This document shows positions 1-12,068 of a stretch of 64,000 bases of DNA, in pieces. This DNA comes from Eutreptiella sp. 'Long Island Sound 2002' (taxonomy: Eukaryota > Euglenozoa > Euglenophyceae > Eutreptiales > Eutreptiaceae). Under the pieces are notes generated by a model. The model was given only the letters and a program-made list of their open reading frames with translations, ran no database searches and was not told where the DNA came from. Location: positions 10,308,430 to 10,372,429 of the forward strand of contig OZ038383.1 in the NCBI GenBank assembly GCA_964036045.1, read 5' to 3'. Position numbers and translations under genes: made by a program. Position 1 is the stretch's first letter. Each line of letters begins with the position of its first letter.

Positions 1-2015
1 AGGCTTTCTAAAGTGTCATTGTCGGGGTTGCCCGAAGTGAAGTAGATAGGGCCAGGGAGGGTGGCTCCGTACGAGGCGCGGGCGGATGAATCGGCCTGAT
101 ATTTAGCCAAAAGGATGCCCGACTGTTGAAAAGGCTGGTGGCTTTGTACTAGCCCAAAAGTGGCGGCGGAACGGAGGATCCAAGTGACGGCATATGTTGG
201 GGGGAACCGTATGAGTGTATACGGGGGCGCAACCGTGCGGGTAACATCCTTGGCGGTGGGTCGCTGCTGTGTGGTGGCGCACACTACAATCATCTCGCCG
301 AGGTTCTCTATTTCCTGCACTGCAGGCTGGATGAGGACCTTTTCACGCACCATGGCGAAGATGTCATACTTGTTGAGGAGTATGACAAACGCAAATTTTT
401 TTCGGAGCGATGAATTCATTTCAATCGCATCCCGAATTTCAGGGGAGGGCATTTTCTTCCTCTTGGGTCCCCCTTTTTGGAAACGTGGCTGGTGTGTGAT
501 AACCAGCGCGTTGTCTTTGACTGATTCATGCAAAAGCCCCAAAGAAACTTGCATTTCCGCCAAAGCGTCCTGCTTTTGGTAAAAGCGAGACAGAACATCA
601 ATGGGGACATGGAAATCAAAAAGTTTAAACCCGTCGGGGCAGGAGTTCACCGGGATAGGCCAAAACTCTTTTGTGATCCTGGGTGCAAGGATGTCCCGCA
701 GCACGGTTGATGTGTCATCGGGGCTGAGGCCGTTTAGCATGAGCATTAGGGGAAGGGTCCCGGTGATGTCCCATGTCACCTCAGACCCCTCGTAATCGAG
801 GACCACTTTAGAAGGCACGTCGATGCGCAGCTGAAACAGTGTGGCCTGTGGGTGGTAGATGGAGTCTGACACTGCTTCATTAGGGGCTATCCGTGGGAAA
901 AACTCGACGCTGCGCGCCACATGTTTTTTTGGTAGAGGGGATGATGTGAGGTGCATTATGATGAGTGGGTGGTCCAGAGGGCTGGTATTTTCTATGATGA
1001 GGTTGGTATTGGCATCTCTCATCGCCAAATGGAGTATGGGACACACAACGGATAGGTATAGGAACGAGAGTGTAGGTATGAGGTCTATCCTTCGGTCCAG
1101 CAACGTGGCAAAACTGCTGTCAGCGACGTTGGACCTGGAGATGTAAGCTAGCCATATGTGTGTGGTCTTTCCATTTTTTTTAGAGAAGCGAAGCAGGGAT
1201 ACTAGTTGTTTAACTATTGTTTTGTGGGAGTAAAATGGGGGCTCATCGTCAAACGGAGAAAAGGAAGGGAGCATGACGAAAACAGTAAGCCCCGCTAGTT
1301 TATTCCATTCCATGGATGGAAGGTCCGCAATGGAAAATGACCGTAAAAAGCCATTATAAGGGTGTCCGTCGCCATAGACTAACACTTGTGGCGCCGGACT
1401 CAGGGAGGCAAGGAGGCTTGGAGGCGGTAGCGGGGAGGCATCATGGTATACTAGTGGAGATGAGGACAAAATGTCCACTTTCGAGAAACGTGACTGCCCG
1501 CGGACCGGGATTTTACCGGCTTGTACGTCCTTACTTAAGTCCCGTGTTTCCGGAAAGCCTGTAGGGAGGGTGCCGTGGGGCCGGAAAATCGGGTTTGTGA
1601 TGACTTGGACCGGGTCTGTCGGCAAAAGGAGTGGTGCACGCGGTGCAATGTCAGTTAGTGCATCTAATTCGGGGGGCCGGGTGTCATGGGGCATGGGCGC
1701 TTTAGACGGTGTAACAAAAGCATTGCGGAGAACCTGTTTGGATGTATCCACACTCGCAGCGTCGGCTCCGGTGAGATCATGGGCTTGTGGGCCATCATGT
1801 GGATCTACGGGCAAAGAGGAAGGTGCAAGCGGGACGGTCAACGCGGGTAGTTCGGTATTGGCGTCCATTGCCGCATCGCCGAGTGGGTTCGGGCTCTCAT
1901 CATCCTCTTCGAGCAAGAGAGATTCGGTATCGTTTTTTTCATCCGCCGCCTCCGAGAGAGCAGCTTCATCGTCCTTTTTTTTGCCGTCATCTTTTTTTTC
2001 CCTTTCAACTTCCAT
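1..2015 (-). CDS. Unrecognised large protein, main reading frame, runs off the left window edge
   Basis: Reading the minus strand from the ATG at 2015-2013, I checked every codon to position 3 and found no stop: 671 codons, still open at the window edge, so the C-terminus is missing. The first ~200 residues are low complexity: Lys/Asp/Glu-rich, then Pro/Ala/Ser-rich. From about residue 208 (the segment VYGDGHPYNGF) the composition becomes that of an ordinary globular protein with few cysteines and many aromatic and aliphatic residues, up to the edge. I see no zinc knuckle, DTG, YxDD, kinase, helicase or transmembrane signature. The frame is closed upstream by TAA at 2048-2046. A further N-terminal piece lies at 2046-2362 in another frame. 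It could be a host gene, or ORF1 of a non-LTR element; nothing seen decides this. That it codes is nearly certain from length; its function is unknown. Confidence 0.8.
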   Translation of the reverse strand, partial: MEVEREKKDDGKKKDDEAALSEAADEKNDTESLLLEEDDESPNPLGDAAMDANTELPALTVPLAPSSLPVDPHDGPQAHDLTGADAASVDTSKQVLRNAFVTPSKAPMPHDTRPPELDALTDIAPRAPLLLPTDPVQVITNPIFRPHGTLPTGFPETRDLSKDVQAGKIPVRGQSRFSKVDILSSSPLVYHDASPLPPPSLLASLSPAPQVLVYGDGHPYNGFLRSFSIADLPSMEWNKLAGLTVFVMLPSFSPFDDEPPFYSHKTIVKQLVSLLRFSKKNGKTTHIWLAYISRSNVADSSFATLLDRRIDLIPTLSFLYLSVVCPILHLAMRDANTNLIIENTSPLDHPLIIMHLTSSPLPKKHVARSVEFFPRIAPNEAVSDSIYHPQATLFQLRIDVPSKVVLDYEGSEVTWDITGTLPLMLMLNGLSPDDTSTVLRDILAPRITKEFWPIPVNSCPDGFKLFDFHVPIDVLSRFYQKQDALAEMQVSLGLLHESVKDNALVITHQPRFQKGGPKRKKMPSPEIRDAIEMNSSLRKKFAFVILLNKYDIFAMVREKVLIQPAVQEIENLGEMIVVCATTQQRPTAKDVTRTVAPPYTLIRFPPTYAVTWILRSAATFGLVQSHQPFQQSGILLAKYQADSSARASYGATLPGPIYFTSGNPDNDTLES

Positions 2016-2045
2016 AGGAACAAGGCCGCTTGGGCTACGCTTTTT

Positions 2046-2362
2046 TTAATATTCTCCGGGGCTACAAAGGATTGTTCGTGACGAGCAATGGAAGGTGGTA
2101 AAGAGCGGGTAACGTGCGGAGCAGTCCCCGTGCCAAGGTGGCTTTGTACGTGCGCAAGCATTGTGTCAATGCTTTGGCGATGTTTGGGCTTAGCCTTCAA
2201 GGCTGCGGCCGTGGCCTTTGTTGCCTTTCCTTTTTTTTCCTTGTCTTTTTTTTGAGATGCAGTGGACGAGGGGCGTATGCCGGGGTCAGAAGCAGCGGTA
2301 GTAGGCAAAGGTGTAGGAACGAAATTGGATGACGATGAGTCGCGAGCCGTAGGTTCAGACAT
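2046..2362 (-). CDS. Probable N-terminal segment of the same unrecognised protein, in a shifted frame
   Basis: ATG at 2362-2360 opens about 106 codons rich in Ser, Thr, Pro and Lys, including two Lys runs coded by A8 tracts. This matches the low-complexity style of the main frame that starts just downstream. The frame reaches an A7 run (plus-strand T7 at 2041-2047), where moving back one base enters the 671-codon frame. Without a shift it continues as a basic low-complexity tail and stops at 1838. Either a one-base homopolymer error or mutation separates two parts of one gene, or the run is used for slippage, or the two frames are independent starts. I favour one gene with an indel. The upstream promoter and any introns are not visible. 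Confidence 0.5.
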
Positions 2363-5300
2363 CACAGCAAAATAATTATTGGAACGACAAAATGCGGGTA
2401 ACGGTTCAATAGGCGTAAAAAAAGGAGTTTAGGCCAAAAACAGAAGTTTGCGGACCCAAAGTGACAGAAAAAAAGAGGAAGTCTTTGGAAAACAGACAGA
2501 TTCTGCTTTTCCCACGTCGTCAGTCGCTCGCGCGCACGTCGAATGATTTATTTACCTTGACATCTTGTGTACGCTCGGCAGATGTTGAGTTCTTGGAGGA
2601 ATTTCTGATGGGAGCGAATGTGAAGCAGTAGCATCAACCTTGATGTGAATGCAGAGATACTGCCGGCGCCATATTGTTTTTCGCCATTCACCTGTAGGTC
2701 GGGCTTCTGGATCCCTGGCCCTGTTGAGTAATACTTTTTGGTTGGGTTAATCTGAAGATTGCTGGCGTGTTTCTATTTTTTTTTTTGGCAGCACCCGGCA
2801 TGTCCTCACTTCCAGGACCCTTTCATTGCTGTAATGTCCCTCTCATTTTCATTTATTGCCCTCTCGCTTCCAATACCCCAGTTTCCATGCACGCTATTTC
2901 ACCACATTTGCAGCACCTACATCTCTCTCAAAAAAGGATGAGAAATGCACACGAGGGCACCAGGTAGTGGGCAAAACACGCCAAAAAAGGATCATATTCG
3001 CGTGGCATTCACGGCTCATTCAAACAACCGGTTCACGAAGGGGACATTCGAGGTGCTCGTCACCGCTCTCACGCCGCTCCCCCACGTTTTGGGTTGGGTG
3101 GGTATTATTGGGAGCATGAAATTGCAAAGTCTCAAAAATGGCCATATTAACCTGCTGCATCAGCTAGTTGGCAAACATCGCAGCCACTCTGGGCAAGCGT
3201 TTGCTGTGATGCATTTTGAAACCTGTGCGCATTCTTCAAATGCATACAAACGCAAATGTGACCCTGTCATGCCGTTTCTCCATTTCCCCCACATTCCAGG
3301 GACCCAGAGACATATTTGCCATACATTTGTACTTCAGGTCCTGACGATCATGAAGGGCAACAAAGGTCGGCGCAAGCCCAAGGAATGGCTTTCCCTCACC
3401 CACCCCAAAACAGCAGAAGACATCCGCTGCCGTGTCCTGCTGAATATGGACCTTGTTGCCGTAGATCACGCGGCTGTCGACGGAAAGGAACAGTTAAGAG
3501 GGGAGGAGGGGTGGACTGGGGGGGCTGACAAGCTGCAAAAGCCCAAGCGTCCCCCAACATCGTTCAATCCGTTGAATCCCATGGGTTGGGCCAACTACCT
3601 TGTGTACAAGTACAAGTACAAGGTTTATTGCTGCTGCTGCTGCACCCTCCTCATTCTCATTCTGCTATTGTTTCTCCGATTTTACGTGCTGAAGTAGTGA
3701 AGATTGATGGCGGCTCCTGGTGTGACGGAGCAAACAAATTTGTGTATTGTGTGGGGAAGCGCCCAATTCAATGAGACGGCAAGCATTTCATTGACTGGTT
3801 TTCAATCGTATCGTATTCAACCTCGCACTGGATAATGCTGGGCGCCGTCCAAGCGAAAAATGGCCAAAAAATGATGATCTGCGTTCATCTGCGTTCCGCC
3901 GAACAATCAGCTTCAACTTTGTCTGAGCGTGACTGAGCTAGGGCGTTGGATTATCAAAGCGGAAAGCTGCGGAGGCTGCGGTTGGTGGTACAAAATAAGG
4001 TCGCATCTTTTTGATTTCTTCCTGGTTGTTTTTTGGGTCTTTTTCTGTCCCCTCCACCCAAGGGCGCATAGTCCGTCTGCTGCAGTCCCGACTCAAACCA
4101 CGGAGTGGTAACAGGGCTACAGGTCAGAACTGAAGTCATCGCGATCCATCCCTGCTGCCCCCACCCAATCAAAAGACATAGCAGCGTATTTATGATTCTA
4201 ACAATGCCCCATCCATGCCCCTTCCCATAGCCCTGAGCTGAACCATACCGTTGACCAGGTCACGTTGAGGCCTGCCTCTTCGACTGCACTACACTATGCT
4301 CCATCTCTGCATTTTTTGGTAAGTCACAGTTGGTTTTTTTTCGTGCTGTTGTTGCCCTGCACATTGAACACGAAATCCCCGTCCATGCACTGCGCATCAC
4401 ATTTCTTGCCCCCAAGGCGCGGTGTGCGCCTCCAAACCGGAATCTGCTCTTTGAAATACCCCGTTTTCCACAGATGGTGGTGTTCTCGCATTGCATTGCA
4501 TTGCATTCTTGCCTGGCAGCTTGCTGATTGCCTTGCTTCACTCCTGAGTTTCCCTGGACTTAAATTTCAGTTGTCTATCTGCAGGTCCCAGATGTCCCAC
4601 GGTTGACAACTTTCATTGAATAGGACACGTCCGCCAGATTTTTGTCCGGTTGAACACGGTTCATGTGATGTATCTGCCCATGTGCTTGGTCTTGCATTGA
4701 TCTGACGCACGTCACGGTGTCGCACAACCTCACGGGCCATGGAGTCTCCTGCAGTAAGCTGTGCAATCACTGACCCTTAATCGTGTGCACACTGCCGAGC
4801 GATGCACGCGTCTCTGACACTCACCACCAATTCACCATCACATGACCCCTTTGACAAATGCCATGGTTCCATGCGGGGGTTTACCGAGCCCGAGCCAGTG
4901 TGCGATGCTTTGATTCTCTCCAACACAGATACCACAAGGAGTGTGCCTCAATCCTACCACAACAATCGCTATGACCTCCCCTCTCCCCCCTCTTCCATCC
5001 CCCTCTTCCCCTGCCCCCATTCAGACGCACCCTTGTGTCAAAGACGATCGGTGTGCAGTGATCACGTGGCAATGGTGCGGTGTGCTAGTCACATTTGTCA
5101 CGGACAGGTACAGATCATTGGTTAAACATGGTGCAGTTCTGGCAAGTTGAAGTCGCCCCCCCCCGCCCCACCGCCATCGCTGCTGACATCTTTTTATAAG
5201 CCCAACGGACGGGCGCGTTTTTTGTGTTGCTTGATTGCAGTCTCTGGCTTGCACTCCCAACATGGTGGATGCTGGACATGTCGCGACTGATGGTGCATTA

Positions 5301-5400
5301 GATGTGTCTGCTGTAGCATGAGCAATTTTTTGGCTGCAACCTGGTACATAGAAATGTGGAGAAGGTTGTACATGGGACCCACGAGCATGTCAATTTTATG
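2363..5400. other. Region without a recognisable gene
   Basis: Stop codons are scattered in all frames. The longest frame, 2945-3697 plus, has 250 codons, shows no family motif and ends in a Cys/Leu run coded by a CTG/TGC microsatellite (about 3629-3643). Short T and C runs and a small (TTGCA)n tract near 4494-4508 occur. I see nothing functional. Confidence 0.5.
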
Positions 5401-5915
5401 CACCCAGGTCCACATTAAAACAAATTGATTGGGTTACTGTGCAAATTCTCCGTTGACTACAGCTTTCAAACAAAAAGCACAACTCAAGTAATGATTTTTT
5501 TTGTGCTGCTCGGATTTACAACGAAAGGTAGAAACACAGCAGGAGGGGCTTAGACCTTATGGCCCCACCGCCTACGCAACGGGGCGGACGGACTTTCTCG
5601 GGTCCAGGGTCATTTTCAAAAGGGAGGATATTCTGCTACTTGGTTTCTCTGCCCCCGACCGGGAGGTTCTGGTCACGGATAGGGCAGGGTCGGGCCTGAG
5701 CAGTTGTGCGCGAGTCCGACATCCTCCGTCGGCATCCCTGCGCTGTGTCTTTTGTTGTGGCACATATCCATCCATCCATCCGAGGCCGGTTGGTGGTTGG
5801 GAAAGGGTCGCATATGGCAGCCATGGAGGGATGAGGGGTGGGGGTTCAGGAAATGGGCTTTCGTGCCCCCGCCCCCCCTGCAGAGCAATTTCTTCCCGCC
5901 TTTGGGGGAGGTACG

Positions 5916-5953
5916 GCACGCGGTGCACGCGGTGCGATGCGCGGTGCGCGGTC
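5916..5953. repeat. GC-rich short tandem repeat cluster 1 (ACGCGGTGC units)
   Basis: Four degenerate units based on GCACGCGGT/GCGATGCGCGGT lie back to back. The same array, in the same orientation and similar order, recurs at 6581-6630, and a single unit occurs at about 1635-1646 inside the minus-strand gene. Confidence 0.6.
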
Positions 5954-6580
5954 TTTTGGGTAGTGCGGCTGACTCTTTTCCCATAATTCCCCCTTGTGCT
6001 TTGTCTCAGCACCTCAGCAGCCCTGTAGCACCCGCCCTCCGGCGAGCCCGTCTGCCGTGGCTGTGGGATAGGGCGCCAAGCCAGGTTGCGATGGCTGTCG
6101 TGATGGTGGACAATAGCCACGGGTGCCTCAACCCCTCCCCTGTAGGGAAAACCACAAGCCACAATCAGAGGCACAAATGTTGTCCGCGGAAGCGCACGTA
6201 GGGCGAGGGGGCGGGGGTGTGTGCATTATTTGTAGTGGGTGCCAAGTAGTAATTGTTGCTTGTTGTTTCATTCCACTGTTTTCTATCCCATTGCCTTCCG
6301 GACCGGATCCAGAAATTGCATTGGATGGTGCGTGCGGTTGTGCACATCCAACAATTTCTGAACGCCAGGAACGTCCGCTACGTGCTAGAGAGCGGATCCT
6401 TCTCCTTTCATCATCAACCAACGGCCCCCTCCGTCGGGGTGTGGGCGGCTACAACCACCATGCAATTGGTGAGGAGGATGGAGTGGAGGCCTCCGTTGTT
6501 GTATGCTTACCCCTTAGGCCACCGTGTCCTTCACAACCTGAAAAATCACTGAAAATTTTCGAGACTATGATGAAAAGAAC

Positions 6581-6630
6581 GCACGCGGTGCGCACGCGGT
6601 GCGATGCGCGGTGCACGCGGTGCGCGTACC
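6581..6630. repeat. GC-rich short tandem repeat cluster 2 (ACGCGGTGC units)
   Basis: The same motif family as the cluster at 5916-5953, ending in GTGCGCGTACC. The two clusters are about 0.65 kb apart and stand out from their surroundings in GC content. Confidence 0.6.
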
Positions 6631-7261
6631 TTCCCCTTTGCTTTAGCCAACATCCCCCTCTTCATGTCCACATGTCCGCATCGGTTGTCTAAGCACAGTG
6701 ACTGTGTGCTACCGTCGTTTTGTTGGAGACTGGGCTGTTGTTGCACAGGGGAAGGAGGGGGGGGGGCGTGGGCTGATAGATAGATAGAGGGCACCTACAA
6801 ATCACCTTGCTCCGTCATGTGACCTTGCCAGTGGTGCCTTCCCCACCATCGCATGCTACACGTCACAGAGGGAGCAGACTGCACTCCACCACATGTGCTG
6901 CTACACTCGGATTTTTTCTACCAATTTCGACTCCCGCAGTTTTTGGGCTACACTCATGGATTTGAGATAGAGCCAACTTTGAGCACAAGTATGCTATAGT
7001 TTTTTCAGAAGGTACAGCGCTGGAATGAACACATCTCGAACTCTCACATTCATTTGCGCAGTGTCAAAGTGAGCATGCTGGGCACCTACTGCACAGATTG
7101 CTTGAACCCAACCCCACCTCAGGAACTTGCTTTAATTTTCCTATTTTCAATTTTCATTTCGCCAGCCCCCCCCCCCCCCCGCATACTCCTTCAGCCTTTC
7201 TGGCGCAACCCCCCCTGAGGTGGATACCCTCTCGCCCTCATCCGTCCATTTTCAGTCAGCT

Positions 7262-7466
7262 GAAAACCAGGGTTTTGGGGACACCCAAAAGTTTTCTTGG
7301 GCTGCCCACTGAGCTGTGGGTCAATCGTAGCACTGAACTGCTCTGATTCCTGATGCCGAGAACTCTCTCGAGCACCGTCTGGTAAGAGGGCTTTGCCAGC
7401 TTGCCAAGGTCTGACCCAAAAAAAACCAAGGTGTTGGTGACACCCAAAAGTTTTCTTTGGCTGCTT
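7262..7466 (+). repeat. Two-copy direct repeat of about 40 bp
   Basis: The string GACACCCAAAAGTTTTCTT occurs at about 7279 and again at about 7438, in each case within a ~40-bp similar context beginning AAAACCA and ending GGCTGC. Copies are ~159 bp apart with several substitutions. No inverted ends or target duplication were seen. Confidence 0.5.
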
Positions 7467-8400
7467 CAATGCATGTTGATGACGGTTGCTGTCTCATCAA
7501 CCCAATGCCATTTCTGTTATGGACACAATGTCCCAGCAGTTGTTGAGTGCAGTGTTGCCCCGGGATCCACACGCTTCGTCAGTCATTTCTAGTCATTTCC
7601 ACTTCTCTCTCATGAAATTAGCTCCCCTCCGCCCTCTGTCCCCATCCCCAATGGTTGTTGCAGTCACAGTAATTCCAAATTGTTGTGCTAGGTACGTGAA
7701 GCCCCAGTACAACTTCCATGTTTCCAGGTGCTGTGTGCCCTTAGCATTGAGCGGCTGTTTACCCCTCCTACAGTGTAGTGAGCATTTAGGGCATAACTAC
7801 AGTAATAAGATAATCTTGCTGTAACACCGTGAGCCAATTTCTGGCCCACATGGATGTCTTTCTCTTTAGTCTCAAGTATGCCAAACCCATCTCTTGGACT
7901 ATGCTGTCTCCTGTTGTTGCAAACGAGGGTATTTTCTTGAGGGTTGGAATGGTTCTTGGCCACATGGTGCAAGGAAGGTGCACCGCTAACCCCTTTTTGT
8001 CACGACCAACTTGCCTAACAACCACCATCGGGGGGTGGTTCATATCCCAGTGCGCCCTGCTGGATCCACTGTTTCGAACAAAGACACCCTTTCCTTGGGC
8101 TAGACAGCGCTCCCTAGCAGTATTTCATGACTGTTGCTCTGGTCGGAGAATGACAGATTCGCAGGCTGTTACCAAGAAGGTATCATTTTGCACATATTGG
8201 CTTTTGGTGGTTTGCACCAGATTTATAATTTTGCCGATGCTGAGGATGAAAGCCACTTACAGCAGGCCGCTTTTCTTCTCGCTTGGCAACAGATGTCCTT
8301 TGATACAGTGTGGGGTCCTTCTACCATGACATTTAATGTTTTTGCACCTAGCCCCCTCCTGCACACTTGCTTATTCAGTGGAAAGCAAGCCTGATTTTCA

Positions 8401-11400
8401 TGCCGTGTGTGTTAGTGCATCCTTTTGGGCATTTGCTTGAGTGTGCATGGTATTGGTGACCTATGTTGCCAGGATCGGGTGAAATTCCTCGACGTTTATA
8501 AATCTGTAGTATCCTCCAATTATCTTATATCTTATTCCCAGACTTTTCACCGAGTCTGGTTTTCCAATGAGTCTGGTGCCGCATTTCTTTAGTCTAACTG
8601 GACATATCTTTCCCTTATCAACCAACCTCACTACATTGTCCTTTTCATGGAGTGTTTTTCAATTTGTTGTGGCAACAAGGAGGGGGGGAATGGGGGTGGC
8701 TGGACCTGGTCCTCGCATGTGAACCCCTTCCCCTCAGGTGCTCCCCCACCCCCTCACACGACCCTCCAGGTAACCTCCTGCCCCCCTGTAGAGTTTAATT
8801 CGGACATTGCAACCACCGGGTCCAGCCACCTCCCTGTGGTTGGCAATTATTGACTTTCATGTTTTTTCTTGCTGTTCTGCGAACAGTTTTTTCACGGGTG
8901 CAGTCATGGTGATTTTTGAATACACAGAATCACCATGTGATGGATGTCTGCAAGATTGGTTTGTGATGTTGTTATTTTGTTGGTTGGCGAGTCCTGTGTA
9001 GTAGCACCGACTCACTTCTTTACCACTGATTTTATCCTGTTGGCTGTATGTGCTTTTACTGGTGTACAGTGGTATGCGCATCAGGTGGTCACTGAGGCTC
9101 ACAGTGGTATTTCCGTTGCCCCAAGTGTGGGAATGTGTGTGTGTGTGTGCTTTGGTCGCAACGTAGTGTATGTATGTGTGTGTTTTATGCGAAGCAGCTG
9201 CTCTATCAGATTGCTCTATGTGGAGAAATGTGTGAGGCTGCGAGTACTAACCCCAGCCTGAATGCATGCGTTTTTTGCTTTTATCTGCCAAAGGAATTGC
9301 AAATGTTTCTTCTGCACATATTTGTTGAGCATAAAGATGCTTTGCATCTATTTGCGTCAAACACAGTGCACCCTTCATTTTGCATTGATCTCTTCATGGT
9401 CCACTAACGGGGGAGGTTGCCCCTTTTGGACCTAGGTGCAGAACTGACGGGAGAGGGGAAGGAGTCTCAAATGACTGAGTGGAGTTGCTGCTCTTCTCTT
9501 CTGTGAGCTCAGATGGGAGAATGGGAGTTCAGCAAAGCGAGCTGGGGTCCAGTGTGGATGGGGGCCTGGAGGGGGCTGGGTAAAGTGATTTGCAACACTG
9601 CATCATACAGGGGGTTGCCCATCATCCTGGAGTGAGGTGCTTGGGTGCATTCACCTGACAGGCTGGAAGGCACCATCTGAATATGGTTGACCACAGGAAT
9701 GCATTCCTTCCCTGGTGTGCTGGCTCTACAGCCCAGTACACAGAAGATGAGTCACACCAAATCTCAAAAATGAGTTGATAGCGCAGAATGAAACTGTTGT
9801 TATGTGCACACATACACAACAGGTTTGGACACACAACACTTTTGGACCCCTGCACTCAAAGTTTTGTTAGGTTCACAGACAGATGAGATGAAAGTCACGA
9901 TTATGAATGAGCGTCTGGTGATTACGTGGGGGCCGAAACAAAAAATCCTCTTGACATACAAGAAGATGAATTCCAAAACAACAAGGAAATGGCAGATCGC
10001 CTGTGAACACTGATTTGAAAGGTGTAGTTTTGAAGCCAGGGTTTCGACAAACCGTTGCTGACGAAAATACCCGCGCTGAAACGGCGTAGCAGATCTAATT
10101 TTGCATTTTTTAGAGACAACCTGCAAAAACAAGACAATGCAAGAATCCAGGATCCGCCATCGACGCCCAAAATGTTCTGCGACTGGTGTTCGTGCTTTTG
10201 ACACAGCTTGGCAAGGCTGCAGCTGACGCACTTGTGTATGTGACGACAATTGGTGTCGCCTTGTTGCATTGGCAGGCGTTCAACAGCGGCCTGCCCAGAT
10301 TGTGCTATGGTGAAGAGTTCAGCGAAGTTATGCTCAGTCCACTGGGGTCCATGAAAGACACGACCATGAAGCATTTTTAGCATGCATGACTCATATGCAA
10401 CCTGAGATGCCAAGGCACTTCAAAATTTCAGATCATACAATCACAATTGAAGAAGCAATGTGTGTTTTGAGAGAGGCATTGAAAGATGTCACACATTGGT
10501 ACGGCAAGAGACAAAAAGTTAAATGTCACTGCCGAGCCATGACAACTGTGAACCTGCAGAATAGCAATGTTGTATACATTGACAAGTAAGGCAAAGGTAC
10601 CAATTGTTTTTTACTGGCTGCTAGTTGATATTTTCCACACGAACATGTTCATTTGGATCATCATAGTGCTGTTATTTTTCTCTCATGGTGGGATGCATTG
10701 CAAGCCTGCACAATCCGTAATGATATGAACGTGTAGTGTCAATTGTTGCGAATGGGAAGCTTCGTATTGAATCCACAGCTTTGAATTGAATTTGCACGTT
10801 GATTGCAAGCTTTTGCAACTCCAAGAGCAGCTTGTCTGCTTGCATGTTTTTCGAACTACTTTTTCGTTCGTTTTTACGAAGAAAACTGTATTTTGTTCGT
10901 GTGCCCCACCGAGAGACCTATGTGGTTCTGTGCCGGGTTGGCATTCACAAAAAGTGTACTATGTGCAGATTGTTGGTCACATAAAGTGTGCTATATGCAG
11001 AGTCACCGCATATGTCTAGTTTTTTTGTAATGATTGAGTTTTCGGACAATGCGCCATCCAAAGGTTGCTGTAGTCTTTAACGATGGGTCATGCCAATGAC
11101 ACAGTTGCACACAACAATTTTCTCAATCTTCTTCTAAAACAGTGCAGCAAATGGGGCCTTCAAACGTTTTCTTGAATTCGGGGGCATATTAAGAAGAATG
11201 ACGACAATTAATAAATATGTGTTTTGGTAAAGTGCTGGACAATGTATGCACCACAAAAAAGGGTGCTTTGCGGCACAACAAGTCCTTTTACCACTAATTA
11301 TATGCGATGGGACAATTGTAGGACATTGCATCCGCAACATTTTTTGGCTCTTCCCGATGCACAAAGAAGACCCAAGGTCGTAAACATCAACCTGCGCAAC

Positions 11401-12012
11401 CATGCATCCACTATGCTTTGTTGGAAAAAAAATTTTTATTAAAAATGTGATACTAACCTCTTTGGGATATTTGATCATGATGCGTGCCCTGTCAACGCCA
11501 CCTTTAGCAGCAATATTACTGACTGCGAGGCCGGTGCCCAAGTTTTGTGCCGAGAAACCAGCTTGTGCTACTATTGATAGACCTTGAAGGCATGTTGAGG
11601 TTCGCCCGGCGTACTGTGGTACATTGCTAGCGTTTAGAACTGCAACCGGGTGTTTTGAAAACTAAGGTAAACCAATTAATGAGAATGGTTGCAATTGTTG
11701 ATGTTCTTTTTGGTAATATATTTGGTCTACTTTATGCACTTATAACAAGCTTTGGTTGCAACAAAAGATGGTGCTTGGTGCAATACAACTTCCGAGATAG
11801 TTGTGACTATTGATCTCCGACTTGCTTAGGCGGCTCAAGTTGCATGGTATAAATCGACAGAAAGTGCCCAAAATACAGGGCCTCAAAAACCATCAAAAGA
11901 ACCATTCTTTGGCTTGCAAAAAATCAAGCCGTTTTTGAAACACCAAAAGAACTCTTATGTAAGGAATTTTGGCCTTTTCTTGGTCCTCATGGGTCCAAAA
12001 AATGCTTTTTTG
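8401..12012. other. Region without a recognisable gene
   Basis: AT-leaning sequence with only short scattered frames (largest about 160 codons, no motif). A (GT)n microsatellite lies at about 9133-9150. No repeat ends, tRNA boxes or splice-consistent exon series could be supported. Confidence 0.45.
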
Positions 12013-12068
12013 GGGGCAATGGACTGTTCCTTGCGCGAGGCCTCGCGCAAGGAGCAGTCCATTGCCCC
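12013..12068. repeat. 56-bp near-perfect palindrome with GCGCGAGG/CCTCGCGC core
   Basis: Two 28-bp arms meet at 12040/12041 with no spacer and one mismatched pair (T at 12027 against G at 12054). The centre is TTGCGCGAGGCCTCGCGCAA. The outer arms read GGGGCAATGGACTG on one side and its complement on the other. It could form a cruciform or RNA hairpin. The 16-bp core recurs three more times within 1.15 kb. Confidence 0.85.

Larger units (their letters stand above)
5401..8400. other. Region without a recognisable gene; GC-rich islands and short repeats
   Basis: A GC-rich island (5.5-6.7 kb) has overlapping open frames on both strands, as expected from base composition. It holds two clusters of an ACGCGGTGC-type repeat (listed separately). 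A C14 run lies near 7168-7182. Around 7262-7466 a ~40-bp sequence occurs twice. No protein family is recognisable. Confidence 0.45.

Noticed and set aside
2945-3697. 250-codon plus-strand frame
   Set aside because: No family motif; composition drifts along its length and the hydrophobic end comes from a TGC microsatellite. No supporting neighbour or splice structure.
5572-6174. 200-codon minus-strand frame in the GC-rich island
   Set aside because: Competing frames of similar length lie on the opposite strand; composition alone explains it and no motif is present.
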